Positions 16,475-25,281 are shown, counted from the stretch's first letter. The stretch: DNA of 64,000 bases from Paenibacillus urinalis (GCF_028747985.1 NZ_CP118108.1:811501-875500), one strand, 5' to 3'. Numbers and translations are program-made. Notes: generated by a model not told the origin, from the sequence alone.

Positions 16475-18100
16475 ATGAAAAAATCAATGCTTATGCTCCT
16501 GCTTACCCTCATCTTAGTCGTAACCGGATGCTCGACAGGCAGCGGAGGCGGAAGTACAACTTCTAACGAACCGGCTGCATCCGGCACACCTGCGGAAGGG
16601 GAGACCGCGAGCGGAACGATAGAATCTTTAAGAATTCCAGGCGGTAACGTCGGATATCCTTCTCCGTTTACCTTCAGCGCGTCCGGTCCATTTGGATATT
16701 TGCGAAGCTCGTATATTTTTGACACCCTGACTTGGAAGGATGATACGGGCGTTATTCCATGGCTGGCCAAGTCCTGGGAAATGTCTGAAGACGGCATGAC
16801 GTATACGTTTGAGCTTGAAGAGGATGTAAAATGGCATGACGGCGAAGCCTTTACGGCAGATGACGTGGTGTTCAGCTACAACTACTACAATACTTATCCG
16901 TACAACTGGACGGGTGATCTTACGCAAATTAAAAGTGTAGAAAAAGTGGACGATCACACGGTTGAATTCCACCTGAACAATAAATATGCACCGTTCCTGA
17001 GCGATCTCGTAGGAATTGTACCGATCATTCCGCAGCATGTATGGGAATCTGTTGACAATCCAGTGGAGTTCCAAGAGGATGCAGCTCTGATCGGAACAGG
17101 GCCTTACAAGCTGGCGGAATATGATGCGGCTTCCGGGCAATATCTATATGAAGCAAACGAAGAATATTTCAAGGGTGAGGTGATGGTCAAAGAAATTGCC
17201 TACGTGGATGTACCTGACAAACTGCTCGCTCTGCAAAATGGCGAAATCGACCAAACCTACACATTTAATTACACGGATGTTCAAACGGCTGAGCAATCGG
17301 GATTCAAGTCCATTAAGGTAGAACCGACAGGCAGTGTCGTGCGTCTTGCCTTCAATCTGGATCATCCTCAGCTGCAGGATAAACGTCTTCGCCAGGCGAT
17401 CGCTTATGCGCTCAACCGTGAAGATATGGCCAGCAAAATTACAGGCGGCGAACCGATGCCGGGCAGCGGCGGTGTCATTCCACCAGATTCACCTTGGTAC
17501 AACGAGAACGTGAAGCAATATGATTACAATGTTGAAAAAGCAAACGAGCTTCTTGATGAGCTTGGCTACACGAAGAATGCAGAAGGCATGCGAGAGGATC
17601 TGAAGCTGAGCGTCATGGTATCTTCAAGCATGCAGGAATCGACGATGATGAAGGAGATGCTGAAGGAGGTCGGCATTGAGCTGAACGTCGCACAAGTGGA
17701 CTCTGCAGCATTCTCTGATGCAATGGGCGAGAATCAATACGACATGGCTCTTACCGGTCATATTGGTGTAAGTGGTGATCCGGACTTCCTGCGTCTGTGG
17801 TTCTCTGGACAAGCCTCCAACACACTGGCTTCCCGCGGTACTGTATTTGATGCAGACGGCTTCCAGGAACTGGCCGAACAGCAAATGCAGGAGCTGGATG
17901 AGACGAAGCGTGGAGAGATCATTGATCAAATGCAGGACATTCTCGCTGAGAATCTTCCAACCCTCGTGCTGTATCACCGTCCGTTCTATGATATTCACAA
18001 TGCGAACGTCTTCGACGGCTGGAAGAACACTTACGGCGGAATCGCCGACGGTATGCCGCTGTGGGAGAACAAGGCATTCCTGATCCATGCGGAACAGTAA
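16475..18100 (+). CDS. ABC transporter substrate-binding lipoprotein, family 5 (Opp/Dpp/Nik type)
   Basis: A 541-residue extracellular lipoprotein: signal peptide ending at VVTGC (Cys19), a Gly/Ser-rich tether to about residue 45, then the SBP_bac_5 domain with WEMSEDGMTYTFELEEDVKW, VVFSYNYYN and LRQAIAYALNRED. Family members deliver oligopeptides, nickel or metal-chelate complexes to DppBC-type permeases. The AAAGGGGATAACG site precedes the ATG. It lies 52 bp after the paralogue pair, and its last codons overlap the permease gene. Given the Fur-type boxes upstream, a metal-metallophore complex is a reasonable guess for the ligand, by analogy with opine-type metallophore importers; this is inference. 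Confidence 0.87.
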   Translation: MKKSMLMLLLTLILVVTGCSTGSGGGSTTSNEPAASGTPAEGETASGTIESLRIPGGNVGYPSPFTFSASGPFGYLRSSYIFDTLTWKDDTGVIPWLAKSWEMSEDGMTYTFELEEDVKWHDGEAFTADDVVFSYNYYNTYPYNWTGDLTQIKSVEKVDDHTVEFHLNNKYAPFLSDLVGIVPIIPQHVWESVDNPVEFQEDAALIGTGPYKLAEYDAASGQYLYEANEEYFKGEVMVKEIAYVDVPDKLLALQNGEIDQTYTFNYTDVQTAEQSGFKSIKVEPTGSVVRLAFNLDHPQLQDKRLRQAIAYALNREDMASKITGGEPMPGSGGVIPPDSPWYNENVKQYDYNVEKANELLDELGYTKNAEGMREDLKLSVMVSSSMQESTMMKEMLKEVGIELNVAQVDSAAFSDAMGENQYDMALTGHIGVSGDPDFLRLWFSGQASNTLASRGTVFDADGFQELAEQQMQELDETKRGEIIDQMQDILAENLPTLVLYHRPFYDIHNANVFDGWKNTYGGIADGMPLWENKAFLIHAEQ

Positions 18101-19085
18101 AAAATACGCTTCTTATTTGCTCGTACTCCTATTCGTTATCCTCTTAAACTTCTGGCTTCCCCGGCTCCTTCCGGGGGGGCCAGTCGAATATATTACGGGC
18201 GGCGGCGAAGAGGGCGCCGTATTCTTAACCGAAGCACAGAAGTCAGCGATGCTGGAGTATTATCATCTGGATGAATCTACAGGGGAACAATTCATACGGT
18301 ATTTGAAGGGGCTTGTTACCTTTGACTTCGGCTTATCTATTATTCACAAAACACCGGTGTACGAAGTGATCATGGAGCGGCTTCCCTGGACTCTGCTCCT
18401 TGTTGGGATCGCGAGTCTCTTCTCTATTCTGATCGGACTTATTGGCGGGCTGTATTCCGCTTGGCGTCATCCGGGGCGAACGGACCGGGGCTTGTTTCTG
18501 ACCATGCTTGGGGTTAGCTCGATACCGGAATTTCTGATCGGCATGGTGCTTCTAATTGCGTTCGCAGCACAGCTCGGCTGGTTCCCGCTTGGGGGAGCGA
18601 AGACGGCGTTTCTTCGTGCCGATTCCTGGATGGCCGAGGCTGCGGATGTGATGCTTCATGCGGCTTTGCCTGCGGTGACACTCACCTTGGCGAGTCTGTC
18701 GGGTATCTATCTGCTCATGCGGAACGAGGCGATTCGTGTCCGCAACGAGACGTACGTGGAGTTTGCCTCTGCCAAAGGGCTTGGTTCACGCTCTATTCTG
18801 TTCCGGCATATCGGGCGTAACGCAGCACTGCCGCTTGTCACGCTGATCATGATTCGACTAGGGGCATTGATTGCCGGATCGGTACTCGTTGAGACGGTAT
18901 TCGCCTATCCGGGCATCGGGAAGCTGCTGCAGGAAGCGATTCTCGGGCGGGATTACCCGCTGCTGCACGGTTTATTCTTGCTGATGACACTATTTGTGCT
19001 GATTCTGAATCTGATTGGGGATCTGCTGTATCCTTATCTCGATCCCCGGATTCGCAAGGCGGAGACAAGTGAGGTGAGATCATGA
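18087..19085 (+). CDS. ABC permease, DppB/OppB type
   Basis: A 332-residue six-helix inner-membrane permease. An OppB-type N-terminus (YLLVLLFVILLNFWLPRLLPG) is followed by a periplasmic loop and the BPD_transp_1 domain, with the EAA loop near VEFASAKGLGSRSILFRHI, which docks the ATPase. It overlaps the binding-protein gene by 14 bp and the next permease by 4 bp (ATGA), so the genes form one translational unit. Together with the next gene it makes the membrane channel of the importer. Confidence 0.88.
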   Translation: MRNSKKYASYLLVLLFVILLNFWLPRLLPGGPVEYITGGGEEGAVFLTEAQKSAMLEYYHLDESTGEQFIRYLKGLVTFDFGLSIIHKTPVYEVIMERLPWTLLLVGIASLFSILIGLIGGLYSAWRHPGRTDRGLFLTMLGVSSIPEFLIGMVLLIAFAAQLGWFPLGGAKTAFLRADSWMAEAADVMLHAALPAVTLTLASLSGIYLLMRNEAIRVRNETYVEFASAKGLGSRSILFRHIGRNAALPLVTLIMIRLGALIAGSVLVETVFAYPGIGKLLQEAILGRDYPLLHGLFLLMTLFVLILNLIGDLLYPYLDPRIRKAETSEVRS

Positions 19086-20344
19086 AGCTGACTTGGTCTC
19101 AGAAGATAGGGACAGCACTGTTCGTTGTATATGTCATTATAGGGATATTCGGGCCTCTCGTGATTAACATATCACCTCATGCTATTGACGGAGAGCGGCT
19201 GATGCCGCCGTCTGGCGAATACTGGCTTGGGACGAATGCTATCGGGCAGAATTTATTCAGTCAGCTCATCTATGGAGCAAGAACAACGCTGATTATCGGG
19301 CTCACTGTAGCGCTGATCAGCACCTTCTTGAGCGCAGCGCTGGGTCTGATGGCCGGTTATTCCAAACGGCTTGATCCGTTCCTGAACGGTCTCGCCAACA
19401 TGCTGCTGGTGCTGCCATCGCTGCTGCTAATTCTGATTGTGGCTTCATTCACAGGCGGCGGCACCTGGCAGCTGATCTTAACGCTCAGTCTGCTGACCTG
19501 GCCTGGTTACATGAGACTGATCCGGGCTTCCGTGCTGTCACTGAAAGAGCGGGAGTTCGTCAAGGCAGCGCAGCTGTATAACGGAAGCAGCAGTTATATT
19601 CTGCGGCGTCACTTGCTGCCGTTCATCTGGCCGCTTGTGCGCACTAAGTTCATTATGTCATTCCAATCGGCCGTAGCGATGGAAGCGAGTCTGTCCTTTC
19701 TCGGCATTGGTGATCCCAGCACGGTATCCTGGGGTCGAATGCTCCAGGATGCATTCTCGCGAACGCAGACTTTCCTGACCGATGCGTGGCTGTGGATGGT
19801 GGTGCCCCCAGCGGGTGCCCTCCTGATCGTTATTATGGCCCTCGCCATGATGGGAGAGGGCAGACCAACGAGACAAGGATTTGCTGCGAAGCTGAACCGT
19901 CCGGAGAGCCGGGTTATCGCGGGTCAAGCTGCCAAGCGCGGAGGGGAAGGACAAGCTGCTGCAATCTCCGTCCAGGATCTGTCGGTAACTTATGGGGATA
20001 AGACGATTGTCCATCCCATTTCATTTGAAGTGAAGGAAGGCAGCATTACTTCCCTCGTAGGTGAGTCAGGCTCCGGCAAGACGACGCTGGCCCGCGCCGT
20101 GTACGGACTTGTGCCGGATGAGTCGATAACAGGCAGTGTACAGATTGGCGGCCATTCGATTTATGCGAAGGACAAGGCAAATGCCATGCAGCGCTGGGTA
20201 GATACTGCTTATATTTTTCAAGATCCGCGAAGCAGCTTCAATCCGATCATGAACATCGGGCAGCAATTCTATGAAACGATGAAGCTGCAGCATAACAGGG
20301 AGGAGAAACACTCAGCGGCAATTGCAGCCCTGAAGGAGGTGTAG
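19082..20344 (+). CDS. DppC-type permease fused to a DppD-type ATPase, truncated by an in-frame stop
   Basis: A 420-residue frame. Residues 1 to about 265 are a DppC-type permease (GTNAIGQNLFSQLIYGARTT, EAA loop LYNGSSSYILRRHLLP). After a linker, an ABC ATPase begins at about residue 300 (VQDLSVTYGDKTIVHP) with Walker A GESGSGKTT and Q-loop YIFQDPRSSFNP. The frame stops at a TAG (20342-20344) before the signature motif and Walker B. The continuing frame downstream (20345-20662) encodes exactly the missing ATPase half. Permease-ATPase fusion is unusual for Opp/Dpp systems. Without the second half, this ATPase could not hydrolyse ATP, so either the importer is broken, the stop is read through, or the base is a sequence error. 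Confidence 0.8.
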   Translation: MKLTWSQKIGTALFVVYVIIGIFGPLVINISPHAIDGERLMPPSGEYWLGTNAIGQNLFSQLIYGARTTLIIGLTVALISTFLSAALGLMAGYSKRLDPFLNGLANMLLVLPSLLLILIVASFTGGGTWQLILTLSLLTWPGYMRLIRASVLSLKEREFVKAAQLYNGSSSYILRRHLLPFIWPLVRTKFIMSFQSAVAMEASLSFLGIGDPSTVSWGRMLQDAFSRTQTFLTDAWLWMVVPPAGALLIVIMALAMMGEGRPTRQGFAAKLNRPESRVIAGQAAKRGGEGQAAAISVQDLSVTYGDKTIVHPISFEVKEGSITSLVGESGSGKTTLARAVYGLVPDESITGSVQIGGHSIYAKDKANAMQRWVDTAYIFQDPRSSFNPIMNIGQQFYETMKLQHNREEKHSAAIAALKEV

Positions 20345-20662
20345 CTTGGAGAGCATGTGCTGTCCCTCTATCCTCATCAGCTCAGTGGCGGAATGCCGGC
20401 GAGAGCTCTGATTGCCCTGGCTTTTGTTAACAAGCCGAAGGTACTGATTGCGGACGAGCCGACAGGGGCGCTGGACCCTCTTGTCAAAAGAGAGGTGTTC
20501 GATCTCCTGGTCACCAAGGTCCGGGAGAACCGCATGGCGCTTCTGCTCATTACGCACGATATTCCTGCAGCAGAGCATATTTCGGATCTTATTATCGTTC
20601 TTCATGGCGGCAGAGCAGTGGAGCCGCAGTATGAAGAGCAGTCGAGTGCGGGAGGTGATTGA
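20345..20662 (+). pseudogene. C-terminal half of the DppD-type ATPase, beyond the in-frame TAG
   Basis: The frame of the upstream fusion continues directly after the TAG: LGEHVLSLYPHQLSGGM then the signature region, Walker B PKVLIADEPTGALD and switch histidine LLLITHD. The residues after LSGGM read PARALIALA where Opp/Dpp ATPases have RQRALIA, so the signature helix is also altered. A first start-like codon (GTG) sits at 20357, without a ribosome binding site. This fragment overlaps the next ATPase gene region by a few bases. It is counted as the broken remainder of a 527-codon fusion gene. Confidence 0.75.
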
Positions 20663-20664
20663 GG

Positions 20665-21411
20665 TTGCTGCGTATAGATAAGGTGTCGAAGCATTTTGCC
20701 CGGAAGAGAAAAGGGGACGTTGTCAAAGCAGTCGATGACGTGTCCATCCGGCTGGGTGAGAATGAAATATTCGCACTCATTGGCGAGAGCGGCTCAGGCA
20801 AGTCCACCTTGGCGGAGATGGTCATCGGCTTGCAGGAGCCTACCTCCGGTTCGATTGGATGGGAAGAGCAGACTGTACAGAGTGAGCAGAGTTCCCGGAG
20901 TGCGCAGAGCATGCAGATCGTTTTTCAAAATCCGGACCGGTCCATGAATCCGTACTGGAGAGTGGGAGAGATTATCGCAGAGCCGCTCAGGCTGAGTGGA
21001 TATTCGAAGCAGCAGGCCCGCAAGCAGGCAGAAGCTCTGCTCGAGAAGGTCAAGCTGACATCCGATTTCATGCAGCGGTATCCTGCAGAATGCTCCGGTG
21101 GACAGAAGCAGCGGATTGCGATTGCGAGAGCCCTAACCATGTCCCCCCGGCTGCTCGTCGCTGATGAGATCACCTCAGCACTGGATCCTGCCATTGAGGA
21201 AGAAATTTTGCAGCTGCTCCTCACGCTGAAAAGATCCGAAGGAATGTCCATTCTGTACATCACCCACCGGATTGAGACGATCTCGGGCTTTGCCGACCGT
21301 GTCGCCGTTATGAAAAATGGAGTGATTATGGAGATTGGTCCTGCGGGGGCAGTATTTAACGATCCTCAATCGGATTACACGAAGGCTTTGCTGAGAGCCG
21401 CATTTTATTAA
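20665..21411 (+). CDS. ABC transporter ATPase, DppF/OppF type
   Basis: A complete 248-residue ATPase with Walker A GESGSGKST, Q-loop QIVFQNPDRSMNP, signature ECSGGQKQR, Walker B RLLVADEITSALD and switch THR (ITHRIETI; normally TH-D). It powers import together with the DppD-like partner. The start is taken as TTG at 20665, 9 bp after GGAGG; a TTG at 20659 is too close. Since its partner is interrupted, function depends on whether this protein can homodimerise. It is last in the Fur-box operon, followed by a terminator-like hairpin. Confidence 0.87.
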   Translation: MLRIDKVSKHFARKRKGDVVKAVDDVSIRLGENEIFALIGESGSGKSTLAEMVIGLQEPTSGSIGWEEQTVQSEQSSRSAQSMQIVFQNPDRSMNPYWRVGEIIAEPLRLSGYSKQQARKQAEALLEKVKLTSDFMQRYPAECSGGQKQRIAIARALTMSPRLLVADEITSALDPAIEEEILQLLLTLKRSEGMSILYITHRIETISGFADRVAVMKNGVIMEIGPAGAVFNDPQSDYTKALLRAAFY

Positions 21412-21839
21412 AGGTCTTACAAAGCAGCGCCCGATGCTGGAAAAGACATCAAAACGATTCAGTTTAGATTGCGCTTCTCAAAAAGTGGATGTTGTAGGAT
21501 ATCGAATTGAAGTAGATCGAATAGAAGTGGCCTAGGGTGAAAACCTGAAGGTCACTTTTTTTATATCACATAAGATGGAGATGGTCGTTTTGGGCATAAA
21601 AATATAAATTTCACTCGGTCCACTCCGATGCGAAGGTAAACCGCATTCCACTATGAGAAGATGAGCAAAACAAAGCATATCGGTCAATCATCTGCGCCTT
21701 CTGTATAAATTAGGCCTACATCTGCTGTAAATACCAAAATTAATGCAAATTTGCCGACTGTCTGATTTTACCCTGCTGCGGCGATCCCGTATGATTTGAT
21801 CAGAAACCAAGTTGCAGGAATAGAGCGGAGGGATGGCGC
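21412..21839. other. 428-bp intergenic stretch
   Basis: Apart from a terminator-like hairpin at 21524-21562, I see no convincing coding frame or promoter here. The arms of that hairpin (GAAGTGGCCT with AAGGTCACTT) resemble the terminators of the antisense RNAs at about 24.5 and 25.3 kb, but the rest of that locus is not present. Confidence 0.5.
21524..21562 (+). terminator. Terminator after the Fur-box operon
   Basis: GAAGTGGCCT pairs with AAGGTCACTT (one G-T pair) and is followed by seven T. It lies about 110 bp after the last ATPase gene. Confidence 0.6.
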
Positions 21840-22724
21840 ATGAATGCCGTGGAGATTGAGCATCTAACCAAGCAGTACGGCAAGGCAAGAGGGATTATTG
21901 ATGTGAGCTTCTCGATTGAGGAAGGTGAGATCTTTGGCTTTATCGGGCCGAACGGGGCAGGCAAATCAACAACGATCCGGACACTGCTTGCTCTCATCTA
22001 TCCCACGAGCGGCACGGCCTCCATCTTCGGTAAGGACTGCATTCGTCACAGCGCGGAGATTAAGAAGGAGATCGGATATCTGCCTGCGGAGGTTTTTTAT
22101 TACGATCATATGAGAGTTGTGGATCTGCTCAAATATTCAGCCAGCTTCTACAAGAAGGATTGTACGAAACGCATGAAGGAGCTCGCGGAGCGGATGGACC
22201 TGGACTTGAGCAAGAAGATCGAGAGCCTGTCACTGGGCAACAAGAAGAAGGTGGGCATCGTGCAAGGGCTTCTCCATAGTCCCCAGCTGCTTATTCTCGA
22301 TGAGCCGACGAGCGGACTCGATCCGCTGATGCAGCATACGTTTTTTGAATTGCTGAAGGAGGAGAATGAACGGGGGGCAGCGATCTTATTTTCCTCCCAT
22401 ATCTTGAGCGAAGTTCAGCGGCTGTGTAACCGGGTTGGGATTATTAAAGAAGGTAGAATTGTGACCGTAGAGAAGATCAGCGCACTGAAGGAGTCGAACT
22501 ATAAAAAGTTTGCGATTGAAACGGCCATTCCTCTGGACCCGCAGCAGCTGGATATCGACGGTGTTAGTCATATTACGGCGGAGGGGAGCATCACCCGGTT
22601 TTTGTTCAAGGGGAATTTGAATCAGATCCTGCAGAGACTGGCCCATATAGAGATGGATAATCTATGGATCGAGGAGCCGAATCTCGAAGAAATCTTCATG
22701 CATTACTATGACAGGGAGGCTTGA
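21840..22724 (+). CDS. ABC-2 exporter ATPase
   Basis: A 294-residue ATPase with Walker A GPNGAGKST, signature LSLGNKKKVGI (a serine-leucine-glycine-asparagine variant common in YhcH/BcrA-type exporters), Walker B LLILDEPTSGLDP, and switch SSHILSEV. The C-terminal 80 residues form the usual small accessory domain. It starts at ATG 21840 behind GGAGGG. It pairs with two ABC-2 membrane proteins immediately downstream (spacings 6 and about 20 bp) and so energises an exporter for a peptide, lipid or antibiotic; nothing shows which. No sensor kinase or regulator is adjacent. Confidence 0.88.
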   Translation: MNAVEIEHLTKQYGKARGIIDVSFSIEEGEIFGFIGPNGAGKSTTIRTLLALIYPTSGTASIFGKDCIRHSAEIKKEIGYLPAEVFYYDHMRVVDLLKYSASFYKKDCTKRMKELAERMDLDLSKKIESLSLGNKKKVGIVQGLLHSPQLLILDEPTSGLDPLMQHTFFELLKEENERGAAILFSSHILSEVQRLCNRVGIIKEGRIVTVEKISALKESNYKKFAIETAIPLDPQQLDIDGVSHITAEGSITRFLFKGNLNQILQRLAHIEMDNLWIEEPNLEEIFMHYYDREA

Positions 22725-22730
22725 TTCGGG

Positions 22731-23525
22731 GTGAACATGTTTCTTTTTGAACTGAAATCTTATCGAAAATCACTGCTGATCTGGTCCTTGTCCATCATTG
22801 GCATCATGGTATTTCTGCTCTCCTTATTCCCATCCATCTCAAGGGAGTTTGATGCCTTTGCGCGCATTCTTGAGGGATATCCGGAACCGTTCAGGCAGGC
22901 GTTTGGTATTCAGATTGAAAGTATGGGCACGTTTCTCGGATTCTACACTTATATATTGATGTACATTACGCTGTGCGGAGCCATCCAGGCGATGCTGCTG
23001 GGCATGTCGGTCGTATCACGGGAAACCCGGGAGAGAACCGCCGATTTCCTCCTGACCAAGCCCGTGACGCGAACCAAGGTACTTACCTCCAAGTTGCTGG
23101 CTGCGGTCGCATCTATTCTGCTGACCAATCTACTGTATCTTGCCGGGGCCTGGCTTATGGCGGAACAGCTTCAACCCAGTGCGTATGATGTCAAATTGTA
23201 CTTCATGCTCTCGATGACCCTTCTGTTCGTGCAGCTGATGTTTGTTGGGATCGGTCTCCTCGTTTCCGTGCTGCTGCCGAGAATCAAAGCCATTCTTCCT
23301 GTATCGCTGACGACCGTGCTTGTTTTTTATATGATCGGGATGCTTGTGGCTGGAGATGAGGGAGGAATGAAGCGATATTTGTCTCCGTTCAAGTATTTTG
23401 ACACGAAGAGAGTCCTGGAGACGGCAAGCTATGAAGTACCCTACATGACGGCCGCAGCCGGGATCATGATGGTATGTACCGCTGTCTGCTATTACATGTA
23501 TATAAGAAGAGATATATCTGCCTAG
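22731..23525 (+). CDS. ABC-2 exporter membrane subunit A
   Basis: A 264-residue membrane protein with about six helices. The layout is that of ABC-2 permeases: an N-terminal FELKSYRKSLLIWSLSIIG helix, a first cytoplasmic loop with VSRETRERTADFLLTKPVTR, which contacts the ATPase, and closing helices. GTG at 22731 and ATG at 22737 are both possible starts. The protein is homologous to subunit B, and the two probably form a heterodimeric channel with the ATPase. Confidence 0.85.
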   Translation: MNMFLFELKSYRKSLLIWSLSIIGIMVFLLSLFPSISREFDAFARILEGYPEPFRQAFGIQIESMGTFLGFYTYILMYITLCGAIQAMLLGMSVVSRETRERTADFLLTKPVTRTKVLTSKLLAAVASILLTNLLYLAGAWLMAEQLQPSAYDVKLYFMLSMTLLFVQLMFVGIGLLVSVLLPRIKAILPVSLTTVLVFYMIGMLVAGDEGGMKRYLSPFKYFDTKRVLETASYEVPYMTAAAGIMMVCTAVCYYMYIRRDISA

Positions 23526-23545
23526 CCTTGCGGGAGGGTGAGTTC

Positions 23546-24340
23546 ATGAACATATTTCGGAGAGAAATGAAGAGCTATCGGAAGTCCCTGCTGTTCTGGT
23601 GCATCGGCATTGTACTGCTAATAGCGGCGGGAATGAACAAATACGAAGCGACAGCTGCCGGAGGTGAGCTGAACCAGGTGATTGCAGATATGCCGGAATC
23701 CCTGCAGGCTATGATGGGGGCGGGAGCCTATGATCTGTCGAAGGCCAGCGGATATTACGGAATGTTCATGCTGTATTTGTTCTTCGCCGTCACCATTCAT
23801 GCCGTAACGCTCGGGGCCAGCATGATTGCCAAGGAAGAGCAGGACAGAACAGCAGAATTCCTATTCACCAAGCCCTTGACCAGAAACACAGTCATCACCG
23901 CCAAAATAACAGCTGCTCTGCTGCAGATCCTCATCCTTAACCTGGTCACTTGGGCATCGAGCGTTATGATCGTCAGCATGTACAATAACGGAGAGCAGGT
24001 AAATGATGATATTGCCGTTCTGATGATCGGGATGCTTATTCTACAGATCATCTTCCTCCTCGTCGGAACAGCACTTGCCTCCGTATCCAAGCGTGTGAAG
24101 CAGGCGGCTTCTATATCTTCCGGCATATTACTCGCTGCGTTCATCTTATCCATTGCCATTGATCTGAATGAGAGACTTGAAGGTCTGAAGTATTTCACGC
24201 CATTCAAGTATTTTGAGGCGAAGGAGATGATGTACGGGGGAGGATTCGATCTCATCTATGTCCTTCTGTCCGTGCTACTCATTGGAGTCCTGCTGGTCAT
24301 CACCTATACGGCCTTCCGTAAGCGGGATTTGATGGTGTAG
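23546..24340 (+). CDS. ABC-2 exporter membrane subunit B
   Basis: A 264-residue paralogue of subunit A: MNIFRREMKSYRKSLLFW at the N-terminus and AKEEQDRTAEFLFTKPLTR in the coupling loop. A longer frame begins at 23474, but the ATG at 23546, behind GGGAGGGTGAG, is the better start and fits the length of subunit A. It ends the operon. Confidence 0.85.
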   Translation: MNIFRREMKSYRKSLLFWCIGIVLLIAAGMNKYEATAAGGELNQVIADMPESLQAMMGAGAYDLSKASGYYGMFMLYLFFAVTIHAVTLGASMIAKEEQDRTAEFLFTKPLTRNTVITAKITAALLQILILNLVTWASSVMIVSMYNNGEQVNDDIAVLMIGMLILQIIFLLVGTALASVSKRVKQAASISSGILLAAFILSIAIDLNERLEGLKYFTPFKYFEAKEMMYGGGFDLIYVLLSVLLIGVLLVITYTAFRKRDLMV

Positions 24341-24366
24341 CCATGGAGATCCGAAGCATTAAGAAA

Positions 24367-24395
24367 TTGCCTGTATAATCCAGTTATGTTATCAT
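24367..24395 (+). promoter_or_regulatory. Promoter of the orphan antisense RNA (copy 1)
   Basis: TTGCCT (24367-24372) and TATCAT (24390-24395) with 17-bp spacing and a TGt extended -10 are conserved exactly in copy 2, where they are 25128-25133 and 25151-25156. Confidence 0.65.
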
Positions 24396-24401
24396 AACAA
24401 T

Positions 24402-24523
24402 AGAAATAAGGACGGTCCGCTAAACCGTCCTCAGCACAATAGCTTGGTGGGAACTCCTCCGAGTAAAGCTATAAGTGGAAGAAGTGACCCAGGTGCGGAA
24501 ACCTAGAGGGTCACTTCTTTTTT
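24402..24523 (+). ncRNA. Orphan RatA-like antisense RNA (copy 1 of type I toxin-antitoxin locus)
   Basis: About 120 nt from just after the TTGCCT/TATCAT promoter to a terminator (GAAGTGACCC ... GGGTCACTTC plus seven T) at 24481-24523. It shares with copy 2 the block CAGCACAATAGCTTGGTGGG, both hairpins (a GGACGG ... CCGTCC hairpin whose loop differs) and the promoter. The overlapping toxin gene on the minus strand has decayed (2-bp deletion and lost start), so this RNA would lack its original local target and could only act on the intact copy in trans. RNA ends are inferred. Confidence 0.6.
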
Positions 24524-24563
24524 GAGTCGATGTATGTCAGTAGCGCTGACAAACCCAGCGAAC
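24511..24563 (-). pseudogene. Decayed type I toxin gene (copy 1)
   Basis: The 3' end of the toxin frame of copy 2 is recognisable (matches over TTCGCTGG ... ACTGACATACATCGA ... AAAAAAGAAGTGA) but has a 2-bp deletion in the middle and no start codon or ribosome binding site, since the 5' half is replaced by unrelated sequence that now precedes the gene at 24617. Confidence 0.7.
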
Positions 24564-24616
24564 TAACTCGGTGTCTGAAATATGGGATATCTATACTACC
24601 AGTGAGGGGACATAAG

Positions 24617-25051
24617 ATGAGGAAAAGGAATGTAATTATTGCTGCGACAATTTTAGTCCTAGTAATAGGGGTAATTATCGTTTGGAATCTTGTGCCTACA
24701 GAAACGACATTTGAGGATGCAATGCAGGAAGGCTTTAGTGTTGAAGATGTGACTCACATCAGCACAAGAAATGCTAACAATGAGCAGGTGATTCTAGATG
24801 AACCGCAGATCCAAGCATTCATTAATGTATTAATGAGCTTGGAACTGAAGGAGAATAATTTCACTCCAGATTCAGACTCAGAACTCCATACATTCATACT
24901 AGAACTTAATAACAACCCCGAATATCAGATTGATCTTTATAGTGAGAATTATGTCTCAATTTATGACTCCAGTTTAAAGGGTAACAAAACTAAGAAATAT
25001 GAAATTACGAATGATATTGATCTAGAAGCAATTCAAAGTGCTATCCAGTGA
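24617..25051 (+). CDS. Membrane-anchored protein of unknown function
   Basis: A 144-residue protein: a basic N-terminus (MRKRN), a membrane anchor or uncleaved signal (VIIAATILVLVIGVIIVW) and an extracellular domain of about 110 residues rich in Asn, Asp and Glu with predicted alternating strands. A longer frame opens at 24530, inside the decayed toxin locus, but the ATG at 24617, behind GAGGGGACATAAG, is the sound start. It lies exactly between the two antisense-RNA copies, so it may have been carried there when the locus was duplicated. No family is recognised. Confidence 0.65.
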   Translation: MRKRNVIIAATILVLVIGVIIVWNLVPTETTFEDAMQEGFSVEDVTHISTRNANNEQVILDEPQIQAFINVLMSLELKENNFTPDSDSELHTFILELNNNPEYQIDLYSENYVSIYDSSLKGNKTKKYEITNDIDLEAIQSAIQ

Positions 25052-25127
25052 GGATACGATGATTAAAGTACGGATCATTTTAATGTATTTTTAAAATGTT
25101 GCTGGAATCACGATCTCTGATTCAAAA

Positions 25128-25156
25128 TTGCCTGTATAATCCAATTATGTTATCAT
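25128..25156 (+). promoter_or_regulatory. Promoter of the antisense RNA (copy 2)
   Basis: TTGCCT (25128-25133), 17-bp spacer, TATCAT (25151-25156) with a TGt extension. The same arrangement occurs in copy 1. Confidence 0.65.
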
Positions 25157-25162
25157 AACAAT

Positions 25163-25281
25163 AGAAATAAGGACGGATGGCGGTCCGTCCTCAGCACAAT
25201 AGCTTGGTGGGCACTCCTCCATGTGTGTTATATCGCGAAGAAGTGACCCGGTTGCCAAACCTAAGGGGTCACTTCTTTTTT
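25163..25281 (+). ncRNA. RatA-like antisense RNA of type I toxin-antitoxin locus (copy 2)
   Basis: About 119 nt inferred between the TTGCCT/TATCAT promoter and the terminator (AGAAGTGACC ... GGTCACTTCT plus T run). The RNA is transcribed towards the toxin gene and overlaps the 3' end of its message, as RatA does with txpA in Bacillus subtilis, so pairing would lead to degradation of the toxin mRNA. It contains CACTCCTCC and a hairpin GGACGG ... CCGTCC; on the other strand that hairpin is followed by a T-rich run and would terminate the toxin message. Confidence 0.7.

Noticed and set aside
21524..21562. Hairpin like the antisense RNA terminators, considered as a third toxin-antitoxin copy
   Set aside because: Only the terminator arms are similar; the promoter, the shared loop block and the toxin frame are all absent.
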